Shown here in pieces: positions 38,729-48,468 of a DNA stretch of 64,000 nt (positions are counted from its first letter, which is position 1; each line of letters starts with the position of its first letter). The stretch lies in the NCBI GenBank assembly GCA_025093985.1, contig JACAAK010000003.1, positions 2,666,001-2,730,000 on the forward strand, written 5' to 3'. The notes below the pieces were generated by a model, which was not told the DNA's origin, made no database searches, and saw only the letters and a list, made by a program, of their open reading frames with translations. The translations under genes and the position numbers were made by a program. The DNA comes from Calvatia gigantea (Eukaryota > Basidiomycota > Agaricomycetes > Agaricales > Lycoperdaceae).

Positions 38729-40218
38729 GGGCGATCGGAAGTTTTCTCGGAATCATCTAGCGCGCACTAATGCTTTTATACTGAGGGGGGAGATCAATCC
38801 AGTAGCGAACGGGGATGCCTTTGACGGATTGGACGGTAATCAACACAATGGCTTTAACAACGTCTCGGCTAGACTTGCTGTTGTGTTGAAACAATCGCAT
38901 GGTATACCAGATCCAATGGGTCCGCGCACAAGAGGAAGCAAGTGACACTACGAAAAATAGGCGGCATACCATAATAGGTTTAGGAACGGCGAAAGGACCG
39001 GAGGAACCAAGGGTGTTGCGATGTCCTTGGGGAAATAGCTAGGCGAAGCAGGTGTGGTACTAGTTGCTCGACGTTGTGCAAGATGGCAACACTGTTTGTG
39101 TATACCAGTGATGAACTCCGGAGACTTACCTGCAGGGGAAATTCTTCCCGCCGCTTGAGACGGAAGCATCACACCCACAGGGTGGACGATCTTATTATAC
39201 ATCCCATTTGATCCACGGTTGCTGTGCCCGGTGTCAGAATTTCCGGCATCCTGAAATAACTATCACCTACTCTGCCGCAGGCGCTGGACCATGTTTGATT
39301 ATCCTGTGATACCGTAGTTCAATCCCGTGGTTGCTCTGTTCATACTAATACCTTTTTTGAGCTTCCAAGGAGGGTCCATTATTTCAACGGATTGACAACA
39401 AGATATCGTGTATTTGTTCGGCGAGTACCAGCATCAACAGACTTTCAAAGGAATGGAAGCGGTGTGATGCGGCGTACTCGGCGTTGTCAGCCCTGGCGTA
39501 GCCAATTGGCGATGATAACCTCGGTACACTTGACATCGACGGCGTATCTTTTCAAGTAGATTTCATCCTCCGTAATAGATTGTGACTGACTTCATCAGAA
39601 ACTGTTGTGCAAACGGGAGGACATCTGCATTGACCAGGATTTTGATGGAAAGTCAAGAAATTAGCCGGACACCACTCGTCTCGGACAATTGCAGTCCATA
39701 GTGCAATTCGTAAGCCTGGGTGAGTAAGGTGGATATGACTGCGTATATGATGAACCGGGATTTATTAAAAGAAACTTGAACCACTTACCCGTACCCTCAC
39801 AGCTCAGCGCTCAACGTAAACTTTCAATCAATTTGCGGAAATCCTGTCTGTGGTGCCAAAGTTACCAAGTTGCCAGCCGTCAAACCAACATTGAGTCAAT
39901 TGAACAGAGGAAAGTGCACAAGCTCGCGCAGGCTGGGTCTTGTTGTCACGTGCTGATGAACAGAGGCTAGGCACGTGAGTCTCTCGGAAGAAAGGAAAGA
40001 GGTGGGGAGTTTTCTACGCACCTGGCGGTGAACACAAGTCCATACATCCAAGTACAACGTCGAGGGACAAGCCGCCTATGCGATATTTCTTGTTGTGAAA
40101 CGACAATTTCACACCTGTGGGACGTGTACGTTTCGTGTCTACCTTTCCCTCCAAGACTCACAGTCTACATCAGACCACAGGATTTTCTGTTGCAATCTGG
40201 ACGCCAGCTAGTCTGTTC
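38729..40218. other. Unassigned 1.5 kb stretch upstream of the adenylation gene
   Basis: The longest gene-poor stretch in the window. Minus-strand open frames at 38757-38972 and 38948-39202 (the latter ends SPFLNLLWYAAYFS) could be pieces of a small spliced gene, since a GTAAGT donor and a matching CAG lie between 39085 and 39130, but I find no family resemblance. The rest holds the two divergent promoters. Confidence 0.45.
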
Positions 40219-42726
40219 ATGCTCAAGAGGGTTATAATTGTACCGAGGCACTACCTTGAGCACTCTGCTGCGATTCTGGCATGGAAACTCTTGCCCCGGA
40301 ACCTCCCTTCCATGTGGTTGCGCTGGAACACAGTCGCGGCCACGAGTCCTCAATACAGCATCGTTCAACACGCGCCGTTGTACGAGGAAGAAAGTCACAC
40401 GGAAAGCGACACCAAAAGCAGAAGAGTACCTCCTCCCCTCCCTTCAATCCCTACGGCAAGCAGTCCGCCAAATTCTCCCGAACATCTGGCCACTGTGTTT
40501 ATGTCCTTCATCGAAAGTTACGGCCGTACCACCAAATCGGCTCTCTCTTGTTTGAACTCTGGATCGCCCACTTTTTGCCATGTTCGCCAAATTTTCCAAC
40601 GACCGAGCAGTCTTTGTCGTGTTGCACAACATCTTGCTGGGTCAAACGACCCTGCCTTGTGTGTTCGTTTGTTGACCTTGGCAATTGCATATGGTTGTTT
40701 CCCGAAAGTGACAGCCTACGAATGTGCTTGTTGGGCGCTGTCAAAAAACAAGCGATATGGAATTCTCCTAGAGGTCTGTCGCCTTGCCAAAGCCAACCTT
40801 GGCAATTTAAGTCGTCGCCTACTCGACTGGAGACTGCGGGCCGTTCTCGAATTGGAAAACTTCGCTGCCATAGAGAAAGTTCTTCGAGATTACGAGAATG
40901 CTGGCGTGAAACCTTCAAGAAGGGCGTGGCATATCATTTTGATTGCCCACCTTCGAAATCGCAACATCGCTGCAGCCCGTCAATGCTTGACATCGATGGA
41001 GCGAGCAGGTTTTCCCCCCCACCCAACCACACATGTCGCCATTGCAACGAATTATCACTACCTTGGAATAGACCCTCAAGTCACAGACTTAACTATGTCT
41101 GTTCTTGGTTCTCTACCCCCGCCAAGGGCCGTTTTCGTCGTCAATCAACTCTTAGAATCATATCTCCGCTTCGACGACGAGGCCAACTTTTATCGAATAT
41201 TATCGCTTTTCGACAACGATGCCATTACACCCATCCGAGTCCTTCTCGAACCTTTCCGTAGTTTTGAAGATTTGCCAACGCCACGGATATATTTGAAACC
41301 TTCCATTCCCCTCGTACCAGACGCGAAAACATTCCTCATCATGATCCGGTTTTGCATCAAACGTTCACGGTTTCTCGCGGCGGAGAAAATCTTCTTATTA
41401 ATGGAAAACGAGGGGATCCCTTTGTCCCCTGCTATCCTTGGCTCGTATCTGAATTTAGAATTCTCTATGGGACGACCAGATTTCGCTGTCTTCGTGACGT
41501 CTCAACTTCTAACGGCCAGCAACGTTGACGACCTATTCAATCGGTTAATTCGACGCAAACCCAAACCTCATTGGAAATGGCCATACAGAACCTCTCGAAC
41601 CCCCCCTCATATCGACATCTTCAATTCTTTGTTGAAAGGTGTATTGAATGATCGCGGTTTGGATGCGGCCCACATAGTATTGCAACTCATGGGCCGAGCC
41701 AACGTCAAGCCAAATTCTAACACGTTGAAAATTCTGATCGTTCACTTGATTCACCGCGAACGAGCCACTGCCCCGACGGTGCTGCGCGCATTGCGCCAGT
41801 TATCCCCTGCATTCCGCCCCTCATCTGGTCATCTCCACTCTGTCATCAGCCGCATCCTATGCGATGAGAAGCGTCACTTGTATTCATCAGGACGAACGTG
41901 CGCTAGCATCCACGATTGTGCTGTGCGTCTCAGCTCCCCAAGCGAAGTTGGCCATACCTCGGATAGTCCAACGGCGGGTTTACAGATTGGTCGCTTTTTT
42001 GCCCGACCCAACTTGATGCGCTCGCTCGTTGATTCAATGACCTCGCGAGGAATTCGAAGTGATTCACGAATGCTGGCACTAAGAATCCGCTATGCTGCCG
42101 TTATCAAACGCGACACTGCCACCGCTACCGACACTTACACGGATGTACTTTCCCGAGGAATAACCCCATCTATTCATCACGTCACAGCTTTGATGGAGGG
42201 ATTCACCCAGCAAGGAGAGACCGATACCGCATTGAAGGTTATGCGCTTAGCAGAGGAGGGTAATGTGAAACCCAATCTTGTCATGTATACCATCCTTCTG
42301 CACGGATATGCGCGTCAACACCAACCAAAGGCCGCAGTACGGCTTTTCCAAGCCATGATCTCGAGTGGTATCCAACCTGACGTTCAGGCTATATGTGTTC
42401 TATGCCATGCATTCCTCGACTCTCGACGCCTACACCTAGCCAGGAAGTTGCTCGTTACGTTGTGGTCCTACATCCAACCATTCCCCCGCAGATACGCTAA
42501 ATTGCCGTTGATGGAGCTTCTTAGGATCTTTCGTAATCTTGACACCTCAACGGTCATTTTGAGGCGAGGTTTAGATTTGGAGAGTCGCACCAGGCTTCGT
42601 CGGCAGTTAACTCGGGTTATTGTGGAATACAAGCGTGCCTCAGGTTTGCGGGACGGGCTCATCTCGGGTTCGTCAGAAGCCAGACAACTAGCCAAGGGTT
42701 CATTGGCTGCCAACCGGAGGATGTAA
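40219..42726 (+). CDS. Pentatricopeptide repeat protein, intronless
   Basis: About 835 residues in one open frame, with no intron. The N-terminus (MLKRVIIVPRHYLEHSAAIL) is basic and amphipathic, fitting mitochondrial import. PPR-type helical pairs recur: RRAWHIILIAHLRNRNIAAA, DAKTFLIMIRFCIKRSRFLA, NSNTLKILIVHLIHRERATA, NLVMYTILLHGYARQHQPKA and DVQAICVLCHAFLDSRRLHL. The best matches to the 35-residue unit lie in the last 200 residues, with codes such as GNVKPNLVMYTILLHGYA and SGIQPDVQAI. PPR proteins bind organellar RNA for processing, stability or translation; its target is unknown. A non-ATG in-frame extension reaches back to 40117. Its lack of introns is unusual beside its neighbours. Confidence 0.87.
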   Translation: MLKRVIIVPRHYLEHSAAILAWKLLPRNLPSMWLRWNTVAATSPQYSIVQHAPLYEEESHTESDTKSRRVPPPLPSIPTASSPPNSPEHLATVFMSFIESYGRTTKSALSCLNSGSPTFCHVRQIFQRPSSLCRVAQHLAGSNDPALCVRLLTLAIAYGCFPKVTAYECACWALSKNKRYGILLEVCRLAKANLGNLSRRLLDWRLRAVLELENFAAIEKVLRDYENAGVKPSRRAWHIILIAHLRNRNIAAARQCLTSMERAGFPPHPTTHVAIATNYHYLGIDPQVTDLTMSVLGSLPPPRAVFVVNQLLESYLRFDDEANFYRILSLFDNDAITPIRVLLEPFRSFEDLPTPRIYLKPSIPLVPDAKTFLIMIRFCIKRSRFLAAEKIFLLMENEGIPLSPAILGSYLNLEFSMGRPDFAVFVTSQLLTASNVDDLFNRLIRRKPKPHWKWPYRTSRTPPHIDIFNSLLKGVLNDRGLDAAHIVLQLMGRANVKPNSNTLKILIVHLIHRERATAPTVLRALRQLSPAFRPSSGHLHSVISRILCDEKRHLYSSGRTCASIHDCAVRLSSPSEVGHTSDSPTAGLQIGRFFARPNLMRSLVDSMTSRGIRSDSRMLALRIRYAAVIKRDTATATDTYTDVLSRGITPSIHHVTALMEGFTQQGETDTALKVMRLAEEGNVKPNLVMYTILLHGYARQHQPKAAVRLFQAMISSGIQPDVQAICVLCHAFLDSRRLHLARKLLVTLWSYIQPFPRRYAKLPLMELLRIFRNLDTSTVILRRGLDLESRTRLRRQLTRVIVEYKRASGLRDGLISGSSEARQLAKGSLAANRRM

Positions 42727-42869
42727 GACCGGGGTGCAGCGCCTAAGAGGAATGGTAACTATATGTAGTCGGGTGTAATAATAGATAGATATTCTACATT
42801 GAGGGATCGATCGCATGGGAAATAATACAAGTTGGTGGATCAATGATTCATACAACAGTGCCTAACCGA

Positions 42870-44592
42870 TCAAAATTTAGAATCAAGTAGTTGCAGTGCG
42901 TCGCGCACTCCTGAGGTGGGAACCTCACGAATGCGGTGGTGTTGGCTACATCGGAAAAGCACATTCTGCGGAGAGGGGGATGTACTTCTCTGGAGTTGAG
43001 CTTTTTCCTTTTCTCTATACTGAGCATGAGGATCCGTAAGAATGATGGTTTCGCTGTCAGGCGGTGGTGCCAATGGGGGAGGGATGGGTCGAGGCTGGGG
43101 ACTAGGAGATGGGATAATCCGGGGCCCGGTGCATTTCGAACGACTGGCGACGACGCTAGCTAGTAATGAAAGATCGGCAAACGACACATTGGGATGCGCC
43201 TTGATTTCCCGCCATGCATCATTCGTAGGTATAGTTTCCGAGGTATCATAGGAACTGCGAGAAGTTGGTGTGGAAGGGCAGTGCTCACAGCCACCTGGAT
43301 TGCCACAGGAAGGACAATCAATGCAGGGAGGCCGGCTTGCCACCGTTTTCTCTATAGCAGAGCAGAATGCCTTTCCGAAGGCATCGTCTGCACACGCGAG
43401 GCAATTTGAGGGATCGCCAGAACAAGTTGGATAGGAGGGACCATTTGAAGGTTGGGTCTCTGGTATGACTTGGACAGGGAAGATTGAGTTGACTACCCCG
43501 GGAGTCACGCGACGCCGCAGAGGGACGGGAGGCTGGTATGCAGGAAGGTTATCCAGAATGGAAGGCCTAGCTGGTTGTTGAGGTTGCGGGGCTGGTTCTA
43601 GGCGAACGACTCGGTTGGGGGATGTGATCACACTTGGGGAGAATTCCTCAGATTTGAATGCAGTGAGTACCGACCGGTCGGCTGCTTGCTGGGCCGCAAG
43701 TTCCCGGCAAACGCAGGGCGTGTCTTCACTGCAAAACCCACAGTCGAATGTGGGGAAGGGAGACATAGGGTCAAGCGAGGCAGGTTTCATGTCATGGTTG
43801 AGATCGAGGTTGTTCAGGATCGGAGGAGCGGTTTCAGTTGCATGTACTTCATAAACGGGAGAAAATCTAGTATCCGATGTGCCAGTGGAATCCGGAGAAT
43901 TGGTCATGGAAGGAGACGACGGGATAAAGGGAGCTGACAATGTCTTGTCGAGGAACTCGGGACTGAGACGGGACCTTTTGCGCGCTGGACCTTTAGCTGA
44001 CGTGACGCTCCCCGGGGAGGTATCCCTCCAACGTTTCTTCTCCTGAACCGCTTGCTGCTCCTTCTCGAGTCTGGATGCCTTCTCCTTCAATAAGGCATTC
44101 TCCCGTCGTAAGACCTCATTCTCTTCCTTTAAGCGTTTAGCAATATTCTGCAGTGCTACATTGCGCTCGATCTCCCCTTGCTCGTATTGTTGTATGCGCG
44201 CCTGCAGTTCCACAAGCTGAGATTGCTTGCGCTCACGGAACGCACGTTGGGCAGCTCTAAAGGCGAGGGGTGAGAAACTGTCGTTACCCTCGCTGGACAA
44301 CCAGGAACCCACCTATTCTGGACTCTCCTGCCCTTGGCGTCACTCTAGTGAGCGCGTCAGAGGGTGAAAGCACCAAAAGCAATATAGTTTACCTCGTCCT
44401 CGTCCTTTGATACAGGAGCGGTGTCCCCTTTTGGCTTGCGACCTGGTTTTGGCTTCGGTTGTATCACCCATTCCCTTGATGCTTTGGGAACGGTGAAGTT
44501 AATAGCAATCGCGCATTGGGGTAGACTAGCTCACCTGTTGCCCAAAGGGTAGAACCAGACGTAGATGCGACTGGGGGAGAAGCAGTAGACAT
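42870..44592 (-). CDS. hapX: HapX-type iron regulator (Hap4-like domain, bZIP, Cys-rich regions)
   Basis: A transcription factor that binds the CCAAT complex and controls iron homeostasis. The domain order is diagnostic: N-terminal CCAAT-complex binding motif REWVIQPKPKPGRKPK (about 44430-44480), bZIP basic region GRRVQNRAAQRAFRERKQ with a following leucine-zipper-like helix (LVELQARIQQYEQGEIERN, ENEVLRRENALLKEK), and Cys-rich regions FDCGFCSEDTPCVCREL (about 43720) and CLACADDAFGKAFC / PPCIDCPSCGNPGGCEHC (about 43270-43410), of the type that sense iron-sulphur clusters in HapX. Exon 1 is MSTASPPVASTSGSTLWAT; two further introns precede the bZIP core, and the rest is one long exon ending ALQLLDSKF. 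The NxxAQxxFR signature is of the Yap/Pap class. The upstream region has an iron-GATA motif and a CCAAT box. Confidence 0.92.
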
Positions 44593-44663
44593 GAGCGTGG
44601 ACTTGGTTGCGAAATACGGGGAAGGGAGATTCGGGCGGAGGAGACTTGAGATTCGGGTCTTTT

Positions 44664-44668
44664 ATTGG
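44664..44668 (-). promoter_or_regulatory. CCAAT box upstream of HapX
   Basis: The minus strand reads CCAAT here, 72 bases before the HapX ATG. It is the site type bound by the CCAAT-binding complex with which HapX itself associates. Confidence 0.5.
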
Positions 44669-44689
44669 CGGAATGGTGTGTGTGCTGTC

Positions 44690-44698
44690 TTATCAGAT
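44690..44698 (-). promoter_or_regulatory. ATCTGATAA iron-type GATA motif upstream of HapX
   Basis: The minus strand reads ATCTGATAA, an exact match to ATCWGATAA, the site of fungal siderophore GATA repressors such as SreA. It starts 106 bases before the HapX ATG and lies 21 bases upstream of the CCAAT box. In Aspergillus, hapX is repressed by SreA under iron excess. Binding in this organism is inferred. Confidence 0.55.
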
Positions 44699-45336
44699 AC
44701 CGGAATTAATCGGTGCCTTCGGGCCCGCGGGATCACTTCCCCAAATAGGAGTACTCCATTCTCCAGCCTCACACGTCTGCAGCCGAATGGTCCTAATTGC
44801 TGTGGTGAAACGGTCGGGGATGGGAAGCTTTCCATCCAGCGGGGGCCGTTTGCGCTCTCAAACTATTCAGAGGAGATCAAGCAGCCCCGTTTCCAGCGCG
44901 TTCACACCGTGGCGTGTAGTTTCCGACCCCCAACATAGCAGTCTGCCACGCCTACATTCCAGTTGCATTCGAATCCCAGCTCAGACATCCTTGAGAGTTC
45001 CTGGACGTCATACGGGGTCGTTCTCATCCTCTGTCTCGGTTTCTTCTTTTGGTATTGCCTCAGTTTAGTTCTTGACACCGTGTCTACTTTTACCCCGAAG
45101 TCTGTCTCGTGGAACCCATCACGAAAAAGAGTGAGAGATTCCTCAGGCGTAACCACGATTACCGGACAGAGGACCGTTATGTACATCCCCAAGGAAGTGG
45201 CTAATAGTCTAATTCACTTCCGATTATCCACATTTGTATGAGAACCATGTGTCCACTGCTCATTTTCCCATCAATGCGAGAATCATGGTACAGGACAGGA
45301 GTTGCCTAACGGGACCGATCAATGACCATTAACCAA

Positions 45337-47965
45337 TCATTCAATTATCTCCTCCATTTGTTCAATGACTTCGTCCACCCAAACTTCAATCTCCTCCTTC
45401 TCTTCGTCCGATGGACTAGGTTTGGCACTGATCTTGTGCCCACGTTCATCAGACAACTCCCGTTTGCGGGACGCACGCCACGCAGTTCCATTCGTCCACG
45501 AGACGTTTTCGCAGGGCAATGAGCTCTGCACTAACATTACTTTCCTCTGCAGCATCTTCCTCGTCGAATGTGCGACTGTATTCGCGCAAATTCCGTCTGA
45601 TCTTCTTCTTCTGCTCCTTGATTAACAGAGTTGGAGGTCGTGGTCGCCAGATGAATTGCTTGAAACGATCTTGGATCTGTTTCGTCAGTTCTTGTCCTCG
45701 GAAATCCCAGATCGCATATCCATTCTCTAACTATGGAATAGTGGGTTGGTAATGTGAAAAACATGATCTGGATCTTTCGCACCGTATGAGTCCAGGCACT
45801 CGCACTGGTAGCCAGGTATCGTCCACTTGGATCCCACTCTACGTCGGTAACACCATAGTGGTCGGCCGACCCAAGCAATTGGATGCCGCTCCCCCAATCG
45901 TCTTTGGAAGTTGGTCCTTCTTTTCGGTTCGCGTCGTCTGAATTAAAATCCAGATCCCAAAATTCCAGTTCGGATTTGGTCGAAGAACCGACAGTCGCTA
46001 ACACCACATGGCGCCCCCGTGGGGACCACCGAATAGCGTTACTTGTGCGAGAAGACAGAGTACCTATTGAACTGTTAATTCGCGGGTCACAAACTAGTGA
46101 AAAAAAACCCACGGAGGAGCCTGAAATCATTTTTTGAGTGGTCGAGTTGATAAAAGCTGACGTCGGTCTTAATTGTAATACCAGGGCCAGGGTTTCCCAG
46201 GTTGGGATCACTACTGGAAACAATCGCAAACCGATCTCCCTTGGGCTCCCATGAGAAATCAGTAACAGTGTCTGAGAACAAAGCTGTTAGTGGGAAATGG
46301 GCAAGACCCAAGGCAGATATGAACCTTTGAGTTCAACGACTTCAACAGGAAAATCCTTTTCGCGCATCCGGAAGATTTCCAGGTTGCAGAAAATAGACTT
46401 CTTCGTTTTTGTATGTCGGTCAACCTTGACACAGAGGAAAATCGCCCTGGTTTTGCCAGTAGAGTTTGCACTGTTTTCTGGTGAGCGATAGAATTACAAT
46501 ACTCTGGCACAATTACCTCGGTGACGTTGAAGAGGTTTTTTTGGCGCAAAATGGTTCGGCTGGGGAAGGCTACCAAACTAACACGCGCTGGCTGGTTCGT
46601 GACTTCAGGGGTCCAGTACACAAGCATGTTTTCCCGCGCCTTCTTCGTCATTTTGACTCCTCCTTTTGCGTCTGTCTCCGTTACCTCTCTGTCTTTTTCT
46701 CCAAGTGGACACCATTCAAAGTCTGTGACGCCTTCTATCTTCAAACTCTTTTTCCCGTGTAAGCCCATATTGGGAAGTTCATATATACTTATCATCTGTC
46801 CGGGAGTTAACCGTGCGATAAATTGATCGTCAGGACTCCATTTCAGGATTGGCCACTGCATCTGTTTCTTCTGTCCGGGGGTCTCGCCTTCGTTATACGT
46901 GGAAAATGTGCGAAGAAGATGTCCGGATTTGATATCCCAGATGGCGATATTGTTCCCCTCATCATCTGGTGAGAAATATTGGGGGCCTTGGAGGGCACCC
47001 TCGGGCACGACGATAGGCTCATTGGACCATGTGACGATATAATTTTCACATGGAGAGAAGTCGATAAGTTTGACGAAGGGATGGGCAAATCGTTGTTGTG
47101 GCTTCCAGGATGGACCTCCCCAAAGCCGGACCCCTTGTCTGTGCAATGTCGCAACGTAGGTCCCTAAGGGTGACCACGCCACGTAGAGAAAATCTTTCCA
47201 ATCCTGTTACCATTGTGCTCAGAGCTCGGGGATCAGAAGTGGAGTAAAAAGGGAGGAAACGCACGGGTTTGTATACGATCTCATATTGTGAAGGCTTCCC
47301 ATGCCAGTGAATTAGAACCTCTTCACCACGATATGTCACATATTGGTCCCGTCCTTGAGCGTCAGCTAGCCACGCTCGCAGGTGTTCCTACGGCCCCCAT
47401 AAATTCAGTAGAAGAGTACTTCTAGATATAGACATACCTTGGGAACAAAATCTTCTGGCTCAGGCTCCACATAAGTCTCATCGAGGTTTGCATATTTTTC
47501 GATATCGGTAAATCGATTAAGCTTAAAAGTGTGTTTGGCGTCAAACGGGTGGTTGTGGAGTGCCGCCAAAGCGAGGTTAGCTTCATCTACGTTCCGGAAT
47601 TCTATGAAGAGGAAGCTGTGTTTGTTAACACAGATGAGAATATTGACTTGAGAAAGCCCTTCGTGCGACATACCCTTTGCTCTTGCCAGTCGAATTGTCC
47701 CATGGGATGTGGATGTCGTCTGACCTGATCGCAACCCCTTTTCTTGAGAACTCCTTGCAGACTTTAGCCAATAACTTTTCGAGTTTATCCTTTCCAATGA
47801 TAGGAACGCCGTCCACAACAAGGACGTTGTCAAAGTTGTCGTCATGCTTGAATTTGTATCTGACGGAGAATTAGCGGTGCGCTGTGCAGCAAACACAAAG
47901 TATTACTTGTTCTCGATGTCCGAGTAGTCGATGTCGTCTGGATCTTGTAGGAGGGCTGCAGGCAT
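45337..47965 (-). CDS. PRT1: Translation initiation factor eIF3 subunit B (apparent frame break near C-terminus)
   Basis: The scaffold subunit of eIF3, binding mRNA and the 40S subunit. It begins [20 protein letters not shown], then an RRM ([40 protein letters not shown]) and the beta-propeller ([97 protein letters not shown]). The C-terminal helical tail reads [20 protein letters not shown] and [13 protein letters not shown]. It then leaves the frame: the conserved continuation [15 protein letters not shown] sits one base off (extra base at about 45484), and no good intron repairs it. I give the end at 45337, assuming the extra base is an error; read literally, the protein stops about 45 residues earlier. 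Confidence 0.93.
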
Positions 47966-48468
47966 GATGAGGATTGTGAAGGATTTTTTCTAGTTATCAA
48001 TCTGTTAGCCAGAAGCTCATTTCTGTGTGTACATGTTGTGCCAGAATCTATGATCGGAATCCCTCACGCAGAGTGGTTAGGACAAGTGGAGGTGGGTGCT
48101 GTACTTGCGTTCAACCAGGAAAACGAACCGTAACGATTAAATAGTCTAATGTAAGCGTGCTTTTTCGTGCGTTATGAGAAGCCCCGGGTTCGGGGATATT
48201 CAATTGAGCCTGCTGAGGTGCAGGCAAGGTATTTGATGCGGAAGCTCTCAGCTCCTGGTTAGAGTGAGATTAAAATACTTTGAAAATGGCTGCATGCCAT
48301 CTCTAAGTATCCTTCGACTCGCTAATCAGTCAGGTCGAGAGAAGATCAGTCGTTGGTTTGTCGGTCCATTTGCTGAAATCCTCCGTGAGAGATTACATAA
48401 GCCTGCATTTTGCCTAGTTTGGGTAACGCGCCTGGAAATCCTGTTTTGCACAAGGACGCTCCACGAGT
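47966..48468. other. Intergenic: divergent promoter region of eIF3b and the SLS1-like gene
   Basis: About 0.5 kb between two outward-facing starts. I see no convincing RNA gene; a GGTTCG near 48190 lacks the rest of a tRNA. Confidence 0.5.

Larger units (their letters stand above)
44593..45336. other. HapX upstream region
   Basis: About 0.74 kb from the HapX start to the eIF3b stop. It holds the HapX promoter and the eIF3b 3' end. A plus-strand open frame at 44963-45241 has one hydrophobic stretch (YGVVLILCLGFFFWYCLSL) but no ATG near its start, so I do not call it. Confidence 0.55.

Noticed and set aside
38757..39202. Two minus-strand frames as separate genes
   Set aside because: No recognisable content and no clear join. 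Kept only as a remark on the unassigned stretch.
44963..45241. Small plus-strand membrane protein between HapX and eIF3b
   Set aside because: No ATG at a useful place, no family match, and it lies in the HapX promoter.
48180..48210. tRNA-like GGTTCG box
   Set aside because: It does not match the B-box consensus and no acceptor or anticodon stem can be drawn around it.
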